Below are positions 25,676-34,527 of a stretch of 64,000 bases of DNA, in pieces. The DNA comes from an uncultured Acetatifactor sp. (GTDB taxonomy: Bacteria > Bacillota > Clostridia > Lachnospirales > Lachnospiraceae): contig CAJTMX010000023.1 of NCBI GenBank assembly GCA_910577235.1, positions 4,840-68,839 of the forward strand. Reading direction: 5' to 3'. The position numbers and the translations under genes are program-made. Position 1 is the first letter of the stretch; the number at the start of each line of letters is the position of its first letter. The notes under the pieces are model-generated. The model saw only the letters and a list, made by a program, of their open reading frames with translations, had not been told where the DNA came from and did no database searches.

Positions 25676-27265
25676 ATGAAAATTACAAAATATAGAAAAG
25701 CATTAAAAGTTACATATTTAAAGTGGAATTTGTTGATACTGTTAGCATGTCTGTTGTTTATGCACGGATATGTAAAACTTGAGAGTACGGGAGACAATCT
25801 GTTTCATATCTTTATCAATGGCATCCAGGTGGGTAGCACGGCCAGTCCCCAGGAGGCGGAGGAGATGCTGTGGGACGCTAGAAGACAGATCGCGGCCTCT
25901 TCTGAAGAATTGATTCTGATGGATGTGGAGATGACCTATGTGGGTGAGGAGATCATGTACGGCTACGTGGATGATCCCGGGGAAGTGTATGACAATATCT
26001 GCCAGGCGCTGCGTTCCGGTATGCAGGAAACCAGCGTTCGCTCCTATACATTGAAGATGGATCAGTATATGGTGAATCTGGCGTCAGTGGAGGAGATGGA
26101 GCAGCTGTTGCAGGCGGTGATCAGCAAGTACGACAGCGAGGGCAAGTTCGGTGTGGACATCGTGCAGGATGAGAATAGGCTGTTCAATGTGCTGACGATT
26201 GACACGGTGGACATGCAGAGGCAGTTGGAGGAACAGGAACTTCAGCAGCAGGAGCAGTTTCTCTATCCCGAGGGCGGTGTCCAGGCGCAGCTGACGGAAT
26301 TGTTTGCCCAGGATGTGGAGAAGGAAGAAAAAGATTTTGAGGACTATGAGCTGGGCATCATGTCTATGGACTTTGCCGAGAAAGTGGAGATTGTGGAGGC
26401 CTATCTGCCGCAGAGCCAGCTGCAGCCTCTGGAAAAGGCCATAGAGGAGCTGACGGTAGAGCAGGAGACGGCGGGTATATATGTGGTGCAGGCAGGGGAT
26501 ACACTTTCGGAGATTTCTTTGAAAGTGAATATTCCCATGGAACAGATCGTGGCGATGAATGATGCGCTGGAGACGGTCAACACTACGATCAGGGTCGGGC
26601 AGGAGCTGATCATCACCGTGCCGGAGCCGAAAGTTTCCGTGGAACGCACCGAGGTCAACTATTATGAAGAGATTTATGACGCGCAGGTGATCTATATTGA
26701 CAAAGACGAGTGGTTTACCACGCAGACCAATGTGGTACAGCAGCCACACGCCGGTTTTCGGAAAATTGTGGCACAAGAGAATTATTTGAATGATACCCTG
26801 ACCGAGCGGGAGATACTAAAGGAAGAGGTACTCATGGAGGCCGTTCCCAAGATTGTGGAGCGGGGAACCAAGGTGCCGCCCACCTATATCAAACCTATCT
26901 CGGGAGGTCGTTCTTCCTCGGGATTTGGCAGACGCAGCGCGCCTACCAAGGGAGCCAGCACCTACCACAAGGGACAGGATTGGGCAACGGCTGTGGGCAC
27001 CACCGTTGTAGCGTCCTGCGGAGGCCGGGTATCCAGAGCCGGATGGGGCAGCGGCTACGGCTATGTGGTATATATTGACCATGAAGACGGCAGACAGACA
27101 AGATATGCTCACCTCTCCAAGATCGTGGTGAAAGTAGGAGATTATGTAAAGCAGGGACAGAAGATCGCTCTCAGCGGTAATACCGGTATCTCCACAGGTC
27201 CGCACCTGCATTTTGAGATGCTGATAGGCGGAAAACAGGTGAACCCTCTCAAGTATCTCAAGTGA
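25676..27265 (+). CDS. membrane-anchored M23 peptidase with LysM and G5 domains
   Basis: Protein of 529 residues (535 if the first of four in-frame ATGs at 25658 is used; the ATG at 25676 is spaced best after GGGGATG). A single membrane helix near residues 15-35 is followed by an extracellular region of about 230 residues, one LysM domain (VVQAGDTLSEISLKVNIP...), a G5-like domain ending in IVERGTK, and a C-terminal M23 endopeptidase with YHKGQDWA (zinc His and Asp) and GPHLHFEM. It cuts peptidoglycan cross-links or activates a partner at the cell surface. The gene diverges from dinB and is followed by a terminator. Confidence 0.9.
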   Translation: MKITKYRKALKVTYLKWNLLILLACLLFMHGYVKLESTGDNLFHIFINGIQVGSTASPQEAEEMLWDARRQIAASSEELILMDVEMTYVGEEIMYGYVDDPGEVYDNICQALRSGMQETSVRSYTLKMDQYMVNLASVEEMEQLLQAVISKYDSEGKFGVDIVQDENRLFNVLTIDTVDMQRQLEEQELQQQEQFLYPEGGVQAQLTELFAQDVEKEEKDFEDYELGIMSMDFAEKVEIVEAYLPQSQLQPLEKAIEELTVEQETAGIYVVQAGDTLSEISLKVNIPMEQIVAMNDALETVNTTIRVGQELIITVPEPKVSVERTEVNYYEEIYDAQVIYIDKDEWFTTQTNVVQQPHAGFRKIVAQENYLNDTLTEREILKEEVLMEAVPKIVERGTKVPPTYIKPISGGRSSSGFGRRSAPTKGASTYHKGQDWATAVGTTVVASCGGRVSRAGWGSGYGYVVYIDHEDGRQTRYAHLSKIVVKVGDYVKQGQKIALSGNTGISTGPHLHFEMLIGGKQVNPLKYLK

Positions 27266-27272
27266 CAAAGAA

Positions 27273-27307
27273 CCCTGTTTCCCCCCCAAGGGAGCCGGGA
27301 AACAGGG
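27273..27307 (+). terminator. terminator after the M23 peptidase gene
   Basis: Perfect 11-bp stem CCCTGTTTCCC (27273-27283) with GGGAAACAGGG (27297-27307). A second small stem GGAAC/GTTCC ending near 27321 is followed by GTTTT and may add to termination. Confidence 0.75.
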
Positions 27308-27323
27308 GGAACGAACGTTCCGT

Positions 27324-27351
27324 TTTACAAACAGGAATTTTATGGTATAAT
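27324..27351 (+). promoter_or_regulatory. promoter upstream of murA
   Basis: TTTACA at 27324-27329, 16-bp spacer, TATAAT at 27346-27351. The leader to murA would be about 280 nt; in 27352-27638 I see no gene and no clear riboswitch. Confidence 0.55.
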
Positions 27352-27638
27352 AAGTTAATCTCCTTTTTGAGATTATGCAACCGACAAAATGCAGGTGCGC
27401 ATCTGTGTTCCGGCAACTACATGCTGTGGGAAGACCGCTTTATTGAATCAGTTTCCGGGCTGTGATGTGACTGCTTATTTGGACTCAACGATAAATTAAT
27501 TAGAAGGACATTGCAAAAAGCTGAATAGTAGTTTTTCAGATGTAAGACGTATTATTTGACTGTCACTGAATAATAGTGCACAGGCAGTATTTCCGTGGAA
27601 AACAACTTTTTTATATAAATCAGTATGAGGTAAACAAA

Positions 27639-28931
27639 ATGGAACAATACGCAATTAAGGGCGGTAATCCATTGGTAGGTGAGGTAGAGATAGGGGGAGC
27701 CAAAAACGCGGCGCTTCCTATTCTTGCTGCGTCCGTAATGACTGATGAGACCGTTTATATAGACAACCTGCCGGACGTGCGGGATACAAATATACTGTTG
27801 AAAGCGATGCAGGGGATCGGGGTGCTGGAGAAACGCACCGGCAGGCACAGTGTAACGCTCAATGCCGCACAGATAAACAGTCTGGTGGTGGAGGACGATA
27901 ATATCAAGAAAATACGGGCCTCCTATTATTTGATCGGCGCGATGCTGGGTAAGTACAAGCAGGCCGAGGTGGCGCTGCCCGGAGGATGCGATATCGGCTG
28001 CAGAGCCATCGACCAGCACATCAAGGGTTTTAAGGCGCTGGGAGCCGAGGTGTGGATTGAACATGGCCTTATCAAGACCAGAGCGGAAAAACTGGTGGGC
28101 AGTCATATTTATATGGACTGCGTCAGCGTGGGTGCCACGATCAATGTGATGATGGCGGCGGCCATGGCCGAAGGCCAGACGATCATAGAAAACGCGGCCA
28201 AGGAACCCCATGTGGTGGATCTGGCGAACTTTTTAAACAGCATGGGTGCAAAGATCAAGGGAGCAGGTACGGACGTGATCCGTATCAAGGGCGTAAACAA
28301 GCTCCGTGGCACGGAATATACGATCATTCCGGATCAGATTGAGGCGGGAACTTTCATGTTTGCCGCGGCGCTCACCAAAGGGGATATCACCGTGAAGAAC
28401 GTGATTCCCAAGCATCTGGAATCCATCACCGCCAAGCTTTTGGAGATCGGTTGCGAGATCGAGGAATCCGACGACGCCATGAGGGTGGTATGCTCCAAAC
28501 CGCTGAAACGTACCCATGTAAAAACCCTCCCTTACCCTGGTTTCCCTACGGATATGCAGCCCCAGATCACTGTGGCGCTGGGGTTGTCCACGGGTACCAG
28601 CATTGTGACGGATACTATTTTTGAGAATCGTTTTAAGTATGTGGATGAACTGACCCGAATGGGCGCGGACATCAAGGTGGAGGGAACCACTGCCATCATC
28701 AACGGAGTGGGACGCTACACGGGTGCCAGCCTGTCAGCGCCGGATCTGCGGGCCGGAGCCGCTCTGGTGGTTGCCGGTCTGGCCGCCGAAGGGATCACCA
28801 TGGTGGATGAGATTCACTATATCGCCAGAGGTTACGAAGATTTCCATTTAAAGCTCCAGGGTCTGGGGGCGCAGATCGAGTTGGTAAATTCCGACAGGGA
28901 TTTACAGAAATTTAAGATGAAAGTGGGTTGA
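27639..28931 (+). CDS. murA: UDP-N-acetylglucosamine 1-carboxyvinyltransferase
   Basis: Protein of 430 residues. It transfers enolpyruvate from PEP to UDP-GlcNAc, the first committed step of peptidoglycan synthesis, in the cytoplasm. Recognisable parts are KGGNPLVGEVEIGGAKNAAL at the N terminus, the active-site loop LPGGCDIGCRAIDQH with the cysteine that fosfomycin targets, and FPTDMQPQ near residue 305. The ATG at 27639 follows ATGAGG and gives the conserved start; upstream in-frame codons from 27576 lack conservation. Firmicutes often carry two paralogues (murA and murZ); only one is in this window. Confidence 0.95.
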   Translation: MEQYAIKGGNPLVGEVEIGGAKNAALPILAASVMTDETVYIDNLPDVRDTNILLKAMQGIGVLEKRTGRHSVTLNAAQINSLVVEDDNIKKIRASYYLIGAMLGKYKQAEVALPGGCDIGCRAIDQHIKGFKALGAEVWIEHGLIKTRAEKLVGSHIYMDCVSVGATINVMMAAAMAEGQTIIENAAKEPHVVDLANFLNSMGAKIKGAGTDVIRIKGVNKLRGTEYTIIPDQIEAGTFMFAAALTKGDITVKNVIPKHLESITAKLLEIGCEIEESDDAMRVVCSKPLKRTHVKTLPYPGFPTDMQPQITVALGLSTGTSIVTDTIFENRFKYVDELTRMGADIKVEGTTAIINGVGRYTGASLSAPDLRAGAALVVAGLAAEGITMVDEIHYIARGYEDFHLKLQGLGAQIELVNSDRDLQKFKMKVG

Positions 28932-28956
28932 CAAACGTTCCCTAAGGGTGTATTGT
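28928..28956 (+). promoter_or_regulatory. metK promoter overlapping the murA stop codon
   Basis: TTGACA at 28928-28933, 17-bp spacer, TATTGT at 28951-28956, about 25-30 bp before the riboswitch. The -35 box overlaps the murA stop codon. Confidence 0.6.
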
Positions 28957-28985
28957 GTCAATATAAAGAAATTAAATAGATTTTT

Positions 28986-29134
28986 CTCTTATTCAGAGTG
29001 GTGGAGATACATAGGATCTGTGAAGCCACGGCAACCCCGGCGACGGAAGGTGCCAACCTGAGCGAGTAGTACTTGAACAATAAGAGGATAAGAACCAGAA
29101 ATTCGAGTCCGCTTTTTGTGAGCGGACTTTTTTT
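28986..29134 (+). ncRNA. SAM-I (S-box) riboswitch with terminator
   Basis: P1 is CTCTTATT (28986-28993) with AATAAGAG (29079-29086). Between them are the conserved S-box pieces CAGAGTGGTGGAG, GAAGCCACGGCAACC and GGAAGGTGCCAACCTGAGCG. An expression platform follows: terminator stem AGTCCGCT (29106-29113) with AGCGGACT (29121-29128) and a T-tract to 29134. Binding of S-adenosylmethionine should favour the terminator and stop transcription of metK, which starts 108 bp downstream. Strong match to the established S-box pattern. Confidence 0.95.
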
Positions 29135-29144
29135 CTGGACATTT

Positions 29145-29205
29145 CGAAACTCTCTGTCCTGGTGACGGAGTTTCGCCCATCTCCAGTATCTGGAAATGGG
29201 GTTTT
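29145..29205 (+). other. two extra hairpins between riboswitch terminator and metK
   Basis: CGAAACTC (29145-29152) pairs with GAGTTTCG (29168-29175), and directly afterwards CCCATCTCCA (29176-29185) pairs with TGGAAATGGG (29191-29200) with one mismatch, followed by GTTTTGC. These are not part of the usual S-box design. They could be a second attenuator or a stability element. Confidence 0.6.
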
Positions 29206-29241
29206 GCAATTACCAAGACTAAACAAAATAAGGAGGTTCAT

Positions 29242-30441
29242 ATGGAAAAACGTTTTTTTACTTCGGAATCTGTTACTGAGGGACATCCCGACAAGATCTG
29301 CGACGCGGTGTCCGATGCGGTGCTGGACGCTCTGATGGAGCAGGACCCCTACAGCCGTGTGGCATGTGAGACCTGTACCAACACCGGATTTGTGCTGGTG
29401 ATGGGTGAGATCACCACCAAGGCGAATATCGACATTGTGGGTATTGTGCGCAAGACTGTGACGGAGATCGGCTATGACTCTTCGGAGAAGGGCTTTGACG
29501 GCAATACCTGCGCGGTGATGGTAGCTCTGGATAAGCAGTCTACCGATATTGCCATGGGTGTGGACAAGGCGCTGGAGGCCAAGACCCAGGGAGCCGAGAC
29601 AGGGATGGACGATGCCCAGCTGGATGCCATCGGCGCGGGCGATCAGGGTATGATGTTCGGTTACGCTACCAACGAGACCCAGGAGTACATGCCCTATCCC
29701 ATCTCTCTGGCCCACAAGCTGGCAAAGCAGCTGACAAAGGTGCGCAAGGACGGTACGCTGCCCTATCTGCGTCCCGACGGCAAGAGCCAGGTGTCTGTGG
29801 AATATGACGAAAGCGGCAAGCCTTTCCGCCTGGAGGCAGTGGTACTTTCCACACAGCATGACGAGAAGGTGACCCAGGAGCAGATCCATGCGGATATCAA
29901 AAAGTATGTGTTTGACCCGATCCTGCCGAAAGATATGATCGACGGAGACACCAAGTTCTTTATCAATCCCACCGGGCGCTTTGTCATCGGCGGTCCCAAC
30001 GGTGACAGCGGTCTCACCGGACGTAAGATCATCGTGGATACATACGGCGGATATGCCCGTCACGGCGGCGGTGCCTTTTCCGGCAAGGACTGCACCAAGG
30101 TGGACAGGAGCGCGGCTTACGCGGCCAGATATGTGGCCAAGAATATTGTGGCGGCGGGGCTGGCCGACAGGTGTGAGATTCAGCTGTCCTATGCCATCGG
30201 CGTGGCACATCCCACTTCCGTTATGGTGGATACTTTCGGTACCGGAAAGATAGCTGATGAAAAGCTGGTGGAGATCATCCGGGAGAATTTTGATCTGCGT
30301 CCTGCGGGCATCATCAAAATGCTGGATCTGCGCAGACCTGTTTATCGCCAGACTGCCGCCTACGGGCATTTTGGACGGGATGACTTAAATCTTCCCTGGG
30401 AGCAGCTTGACAGAGTGGAAGTACTGAAGAAGTATCTGTAA
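29242..30441 (+). CDS. metK: S-adenosylmethionine synthetase
   Basis: Protein of 399 residues making SAM from methionine and ATP. Motifs: GHPDKICDAVSDAVLDAL near the N terminus, GAGDQGMMFGYA (ATP site), and GGGAFSGKDCTKVDRSAAY near residue 280 (phosphate-binding loop). AAGGAGGTTCAT gives a strong ribosome binding site. Expression is under the S-box riboswitch, so its own product should repress it. A strong terminator follows at 30466. Confidence 0.97.
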   Translation: MEKRFFTSESVTEGHPDKICDAVSDAVLDALMEQDPYSRVACETCTNTGFVLVMGEITTKANIDIVGIVRKTVTEIGYDSSEKGFDGNTCAVMVALDKQSTDIAMGVDKALEAKTQGAETGMDDAQLDAIGAGDQGMMFGYATNETQEYMPYPISLAHKLAKQLTKVRKDGTLPYLRPDGKSQVSVEYDESGKPFRLEAVVLSTQHDEKVTQEQIHADIKKYVFDPILPKDMIDGDTKFFINPTGRFVIGGPNGDSGLTGRKIIVDTYGGYARHGGGAFSGKDCTKVDRSAAYAARYVAKNIVAAGLADRCEIQLSYAIGVAHPTSVMVDTFGTGKIADEKLVEIIRENFDLRPAGIIKMLDLRRPVYRQTAAYGHFGRDDLNLPWEQLDRVEVLKKYL

Positions 30442-30465
30442 GATGTTTATACACAAGATAGCTAT

Positions 30466-30504
30466 ACGGCGGAAACCTGGTTTTATGTGTTTCCGCCGTT
30501 ATTT
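30466..30504 (+). terminator. intrinsic terminator after metK
   Basis: Perfect 11-bp stem ACGGCGGAAAC (30466-30476) with GTTTCCGCCGT (30489-30499), followed by TATTTAA. It probably also ends the convergent small gene at 30514. Confidence 0.85.
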
Positions 30505-30513
30505 AATGCCACG

Positions 30514-30720
30514 TTAAAACTTCTCATAGAGGACAGATTGTTTGTCTGCCCCAATTCGTCTCACATTTGGATATAGTTTCCTTATAACCACATCATCCCG
30601 GAAAACGCGCCCCAAATTCGCAGGCGGATTGTCGCAGAGATCATTAAACCGGAAGATCCCCTTAGGCATTAGTCCAAGTTTCTGTATTGCCTGTGCATAT
30701 AGTGCTCTGTGATTTGTCAT
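30514..30720 (-). CDS. small basic protein of unknown function
   Basis: Protein of 68 residues, net basic, without membrane segment. A well-placed GGAGGAGGAATGATTT precedes the ATG at 30720, which supports translation. It sits divergent to dnaE and convergent to metK. The pattern (ALYAQAIQKLGLMPKGIFRF, then DVVIRKLYPNVRRIGAD) could be a small DNA- or RNA-binding protein, but I do not recognise a family. Confidence 0.6.
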   Translation of the reverse strand: MTNHRALYAQAIQKLGLMPKGIFRFNDLCDNPPANLGRVFRDDVVIRKLYPNVRRIGADKQSVLYEKF

Positions 30721-30839
30721 AAATCATTCCTCCTCCCAGGCCATGGAAAGCAGGTTATGGAAATATGAATACGTGCTTGTACCCAGTCCCTATTAATGAT
30801 AAAATGGGAAAAGGAAAAACAGGAAAAGGAGCACGCGAC

Positions 30840-33800
30840 ATGGCATTTGCGCATCTGCATGTCCACACGGAATATTCTCTGCTGGACGGTTCCAACAAGA
30901 TCAAAGAGTATGTTAGACGGGTAAAAGAGCTGGGCATGGACAGCGCGGCCATCACCGATCACGGGGTTATGTACGGGGTGCTGGAGTTCTACCGGGAGGC
31001 CAGGGCTGCGGGGATCAATCCCGTCATCGGCTGCGAGGTATATGTGGCGCCGAACTCCCGTTTTGACAAGGAACTGACCGGCGGCGAGGACAGGTATTAC
31101 CATCTGGTGCTGCTGGCGGAGAACAATACGGGCTACGCCAATCTGATGAAGATCGTCAGCAAGGGCTTCACCGAAGGATATTATTACAAGCCCAGAGTAG
31201 ATATGGAAGTGCTGGAAAAATACCACGAGGGTTTGATCGCGCTGTCCGCCTGTCTGGCAGGGGAGGTGCAGCGCAACATCTCCAAGGGCCTGCTGGACGA
31301 GGCCAGAAAGAGCGCCCGAAAATACGAGGCATGTTTCGGGAAAGGCAACTATTTTCTGGAGATGCAGGACCACGGTATCCCCGAGCAGAGACGGGTAAAC
31401 ATGGAACTGATGAACATGAGCCGGGAGCTGGAGATTCCCCTGGTAGTCACCAACGACGTACACTATACCTATGAGACGGACGTGGAGGCTCACGATATCC
31501 TGCTGTGCCTGCAGACCGGCAAAAAACTGGCGGACGAGGACCGCATGCGCTATGAGGGCGGCCAGTATTTTGTCAAGAGCGAGGAGGAGATGAAGGGTCT
31601 GTTTCCCTATGCCTGGGAGGCGGTGGAGAACACCCAGCGGATCGCGGACAGATGCCATGTGGAGATCGAGTTCGGCGTGCGCAAACTCCCCCACTATCAG
31701 GTGCCGGAGGGGTATGACTCCTGGAGTTATCTGCAAAAACTGTGCGCCGACGGGCTGAAGGAGCGGTATGGGGACGGCTCCCTGCCTGCGGGAGACACGG
31801 GCATGACGCTGGGGGAACGCCTGGACTATGAGCTGGATGTGATCCATAGTATGGGATTTGTGGATTACTTTCTCATCGTGTGGGATTTTATACACTACGC
31901 GAAAAACAACGGCATCCCGGTGGGGCCGGGAAGAGGCAGCGCAGCGGGCAGCATCGTATCCTATTGTCTGAAGATCACCGATATAGACCCCATCCGGTAC
32001 AGCCTGCTGTTTGAGCGTTTTCTCAATCCGGAGCGGGTTTCCATGCCGGATATCGACATTGATTTCTGCCCTAACAGAAGACAGGAAGTCATAGATTATG
32101 TGAGCAATAAATACGGGCCCGAAAAAGTGGTCCAGATCGTGACCTTCGGCACTCTGGGAGCCAAGGGAGTGATCCGGGACGTGGGGCGGGTCATGGATCT
32201 GCCCTACGCCTATGTGGACGGTATCGCGAAACTTGTGCCGGGGGATCTGAATATCACGCTGGAACAGGCTCTGGAAAAGAACCCTGAGCTGGGCAAACTG
32301 TACCGGGAGGACGAGCAGGTACACAGGCTGATCGATATGTGTAAGCGTCTGGAAGGTCTGCCCCGCAACACCGGCATGCACGCCGCCGGGGTGGTGATCT
32401 GTCCCCAGGCGGCAGACCAGTTCGTGCCTCTGACCAGAGGGGGGGACGGCTCTGTCACCACCCAGTATACCAAGGACCCTTTGGAAGAACTGGGACTGTT
32501 AAAAATGGACTTTCTGGGACTGCGCAATCTCACCGTGATACGGGACGCGGTGCGTTTTGTGGAGCAGACCAGAGGCGTCAAACTGGATATAGACCATATT
32601 GACTATAACGATCCCAAGGTGCTGGCCTATATCGGAACAGGCCGGACGGAAGGCATCTTCCAGCTGGAGAGCGGCGGCATGAAAAGTTTCATGAAAGAAC
32701 TGCGCCCCCAGAGCTTTGAGGATATCGTGGCCGGCATCTCCCTTTACCGTCCCGGCCCCATGGATTTTATTCCCAAATATATTAAAGGAAAGAACAGTAC
32801 CGGAGAGACCAGCTATTCCTGCCCCCAACTGGAGCCGATACTGAAAAATACTTACGGCTGTATGGTCTATCAGGAACAGGTCATGCAGATCGTGCGGGAC
32901 CTGGGGGGCTATACCATGGGACGCAGCGACCTGGTGCGCCGCGCCATGAGCAAGAAAAAGCATTCCGTCATGGAAAAGGAGCGGGTCAATTTCGTGTACG
33001 GCAACGCCGAAGAGGGGGTGCCGGGCTGCATTTCCAAAGGTATAGATGAGAAGACGGCCAATCGGATCTTTGACGAGATGATGGATTTTGCCAACTATGC
33101 CTTTAACAAATCCCATGCAGCCTGCTATGCCGTGGTGACGCTGCAGACTGCCTGGCTGAAATATTATTATCCCGTGGAGTTTATGGCGGCGCTGCTCACT
33201 TCCGTTATCGACAATCCGGGTAAGGTGTCCGAGTACATCCTGTGCAGCCGCAGCATGGGCATCAAGATACTGCCTCCGGACATCAATCAGGGCGAGGCCG
33301 GATTTTCCGTGGATGAGGGCAATATCCGCTATGCCCTCACCGCCATCAAGGGAGTGGGACGTCCGGTGATAGAGGCCATCGTGGAGGAGAGACGTCAGAG
33401 GGGTCCTTATACCAATCTGAAGGATTTTATCACCAGAGTGGCGGACCGGGATGTGAACAAGCGTGCCATCGAGAATTTCATCAAGGCGGGGGCCATGGAC
33501 AGCCTGGGGGGAACCCGCAAGCAGTGCATGAGCGTGTATGTGCAGATACTGGATCGTATCGTGAAGGATAAAAAGAACAATCTGGCGGGACAGCTGACGC
33601 TCTTTGACATAGCCGCCGAGGAGGACAAGGAGGAATACGATATCCGCCTGCCGGATGTGGGAGAGTATACCCGGGAAATGATGCTGGCCTTTGAAAAAGA
33701 AGTACTGGGCATCTATGTAAGCGGTCATCCGCTGGAGGAATATCAGGAGCTTTTGCAGAAGTTCGCCACTTCCCGCAGCAGCGATTTTATGTTGGACGAG

Positions 33801-34493
33801 GAAACGGGCCAGGTGGCGGTGACGGACAGGGCACCGGCGGTATTGGGCGGTATGATCGCGGAGAAAACCATCAAATATACCCGCAACAATCAGGTCATGG
33901 CCTTTGTGAGTTTAGAGGACCTGGTGGGCAGTGTGGAAGTGGTTATTTTCCCCAGGGATTACGAGCAGTACTCCGCGCTGCTGGCCGAGGACGCCAAGCT
34001 TTTTATCAGAGGGCGCGTCTCCGTGGAGGAAGATAAGGACGCCAAACTGATCTGTGAACAGATCGCTACTTTTGACCAGGCGGCCGACGGCGGTCCGCTG
34101 TTTCCGGGAAAGGGAGGCCGCGGCTCCCGGAACGGAGGGGGCGCCTGGGCCCCGCAGCAGCGCAGACAATCCGAACAGGGGGCGGTCCCCCAGCCCCGGC
34201 AGGACAAACGCGGGGAGGGTATCAGCAGCGTGCCGGAGGGTCTATGGGTACAGTTTCCCACCGTGGAGGATTACCGGAAGGCGGAACAACGGCTGCTCGA
34301 GGCCACCGCGGACTCGGACGGTCAGGATCATCTGGTGATCTTTATCAAGAATCCCAAATCCGTGAAGATCCTGCCCGACAATCGCAATGTGCGCGGAGAC
34401 CAGGAACTGAAACGGCGTCTGGCAGCTATTTTCGGGGAAGAAAATGTTAAAATTGTAACAAAACCTATTGAAAACCGAAAAGAAATGCATTAG
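30840..34493 (+). CDS. dnaE: DNA polymerase III subunit alpha (DnaE type)
   Basis: Protein of 1217 residues. The N-terminal PHP domain begins FAHLHVHTEYSLLDGSNKIK; the catalytic palm contains GPGRGSAAGSIVSYCL and PDIDIDFCPNRR with the metal-binding aspartates. The finger region, helix-hairpin-helix, and a C-terminal OB-fold (from about residue 980, EKTIKYTRNNQVMAFVSLED) follow, plus a Gly/Arg/Gln-rich linker near residue 1085. In Firmicutes DnaE works with PolC in replication. The ATG at 30840 lies after GGAAAAGGAG and gives the standard start; an upstream ATG at 30765 adds an unconserved tail. Confidence 0.95.
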   Translation: MAFAHLHVHTEYSLLDGSNKIKEYVRRVKELGMDSAAITDHGVMYGVLEFYREARAAGINPVIGCEVYVAPNSRFDKELTGGEDRYYHLVLLAENNTGYANLMKIVSKGFTEGYYYKPRVDMEVLEKYHEGLIALSACLAGEVQRNISKGLLDEARKSARKYEACFGKGNYFLEMQDHGIPEQRRVNMELMNMSRELEIPLVVTNDVHYTYETDVEAHDILLCLQTGKKLADEDRMRYEGGQYFVKSEEEMKGLFPYAWEAVENTQRIADRCHVEIEFGVRKLPHYQVPEGYDSWSYLQKLCADGLKERYGDGSLPAGDTGMTLGERLDYELDVIHSMGFVDYFLIVWDFIHYAKNNGIPVGPGRGSAAGSIVSYCLKITDIDPIRYSLLFERFLNPERVSMPDIDIDFCPNRRQEVIDYVSNKYGPEKVVQIVTFGTLGAKGVIRDVGRVMDLPYAYVDGIAKLVPGDLNITLEQALEKNPELGKLYREDEQVHRLIDMCKRLEGLPRNTGMHAAGVVICPQAADQFVPLTRGGDGSVTTQYTKDPLEELGLLKMDFLGLRNLTVIRDAVRFVEQTRGVKLDIDHIDYNDPKVLAYIGTGRTEGIFQLESGGMKSFMKELRPQSFEDIVAGISLYRPGPMDFIPKYIKGKNSTGETSYSCPQLEPILKNTYGCMVYQEQVMQIVRDLGGYTMGRSDLVRRAMSKKKHSVMEKERVNFVYGNAEEGVPGCISKGIDEKTANRIFDEMMDFANYAFNKSHAACYAVVTLQTAWLKYYYPVEFMAALLTSVIDNPGKVSEYILCSRSMGIKILPPDINQGEAGFSVDEGNIRYALTAIKGVGRPVIEAIVEERRQRGPYTNLKDFITRVADRDVNKRAIENFIKAGAMDSLGGTRKQCMSVYVQILDRIVKDKKNNLAGQLTLFDIAAEEDKEEYDIRLPDVGEYTREMMLAFEKEVLGIYVSGHPLEEYQELLQKFATSRSSDFMLDEETGQVAVTDRAPAVLGGMIAEKTIKYTRNNQVMAFVSLEDLVGSVEVVIFPRDYEQYSALLAEDAKLFIRGRVSVEEDKDAKLICEQIATFDQAADGGPLFPGKGGRGSRNGGGAWAPQQRRQSEQGAVPQPRQDKRGEGISSVPEGLWVQFPTVEDYRKAEQRLLEATADSDGQDHLVIFIKNPKSVKILPDNRNVRGDQELKRRLAAIFGEENVKIVTKPIENRKEMH

Positions 34494-34496
34494 AAT
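34468..34496 (+). promoter_or_regulatory. pfkA promoter at the end of dnaE
   Basis: TTGAAA at 34468-34473, 17-bp spacer, TAGAAT at 34491-34496; the -10 box overlaps the dnaE stop codon and the pfkA start is 31 bp on. Confidence 0.6.
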
Positions 34497-34527
34497 AAGG
34501 TGAACTCTAAATAGGAGGAAATGCATT

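Noticed and set aside
29079..29110. TTCGAGTCC-like tRNA T-loop sequence
   Set aside because: It belongs to the terminator side of the S-box riboswitch; no acceptor or anticodon stems can be drawn.
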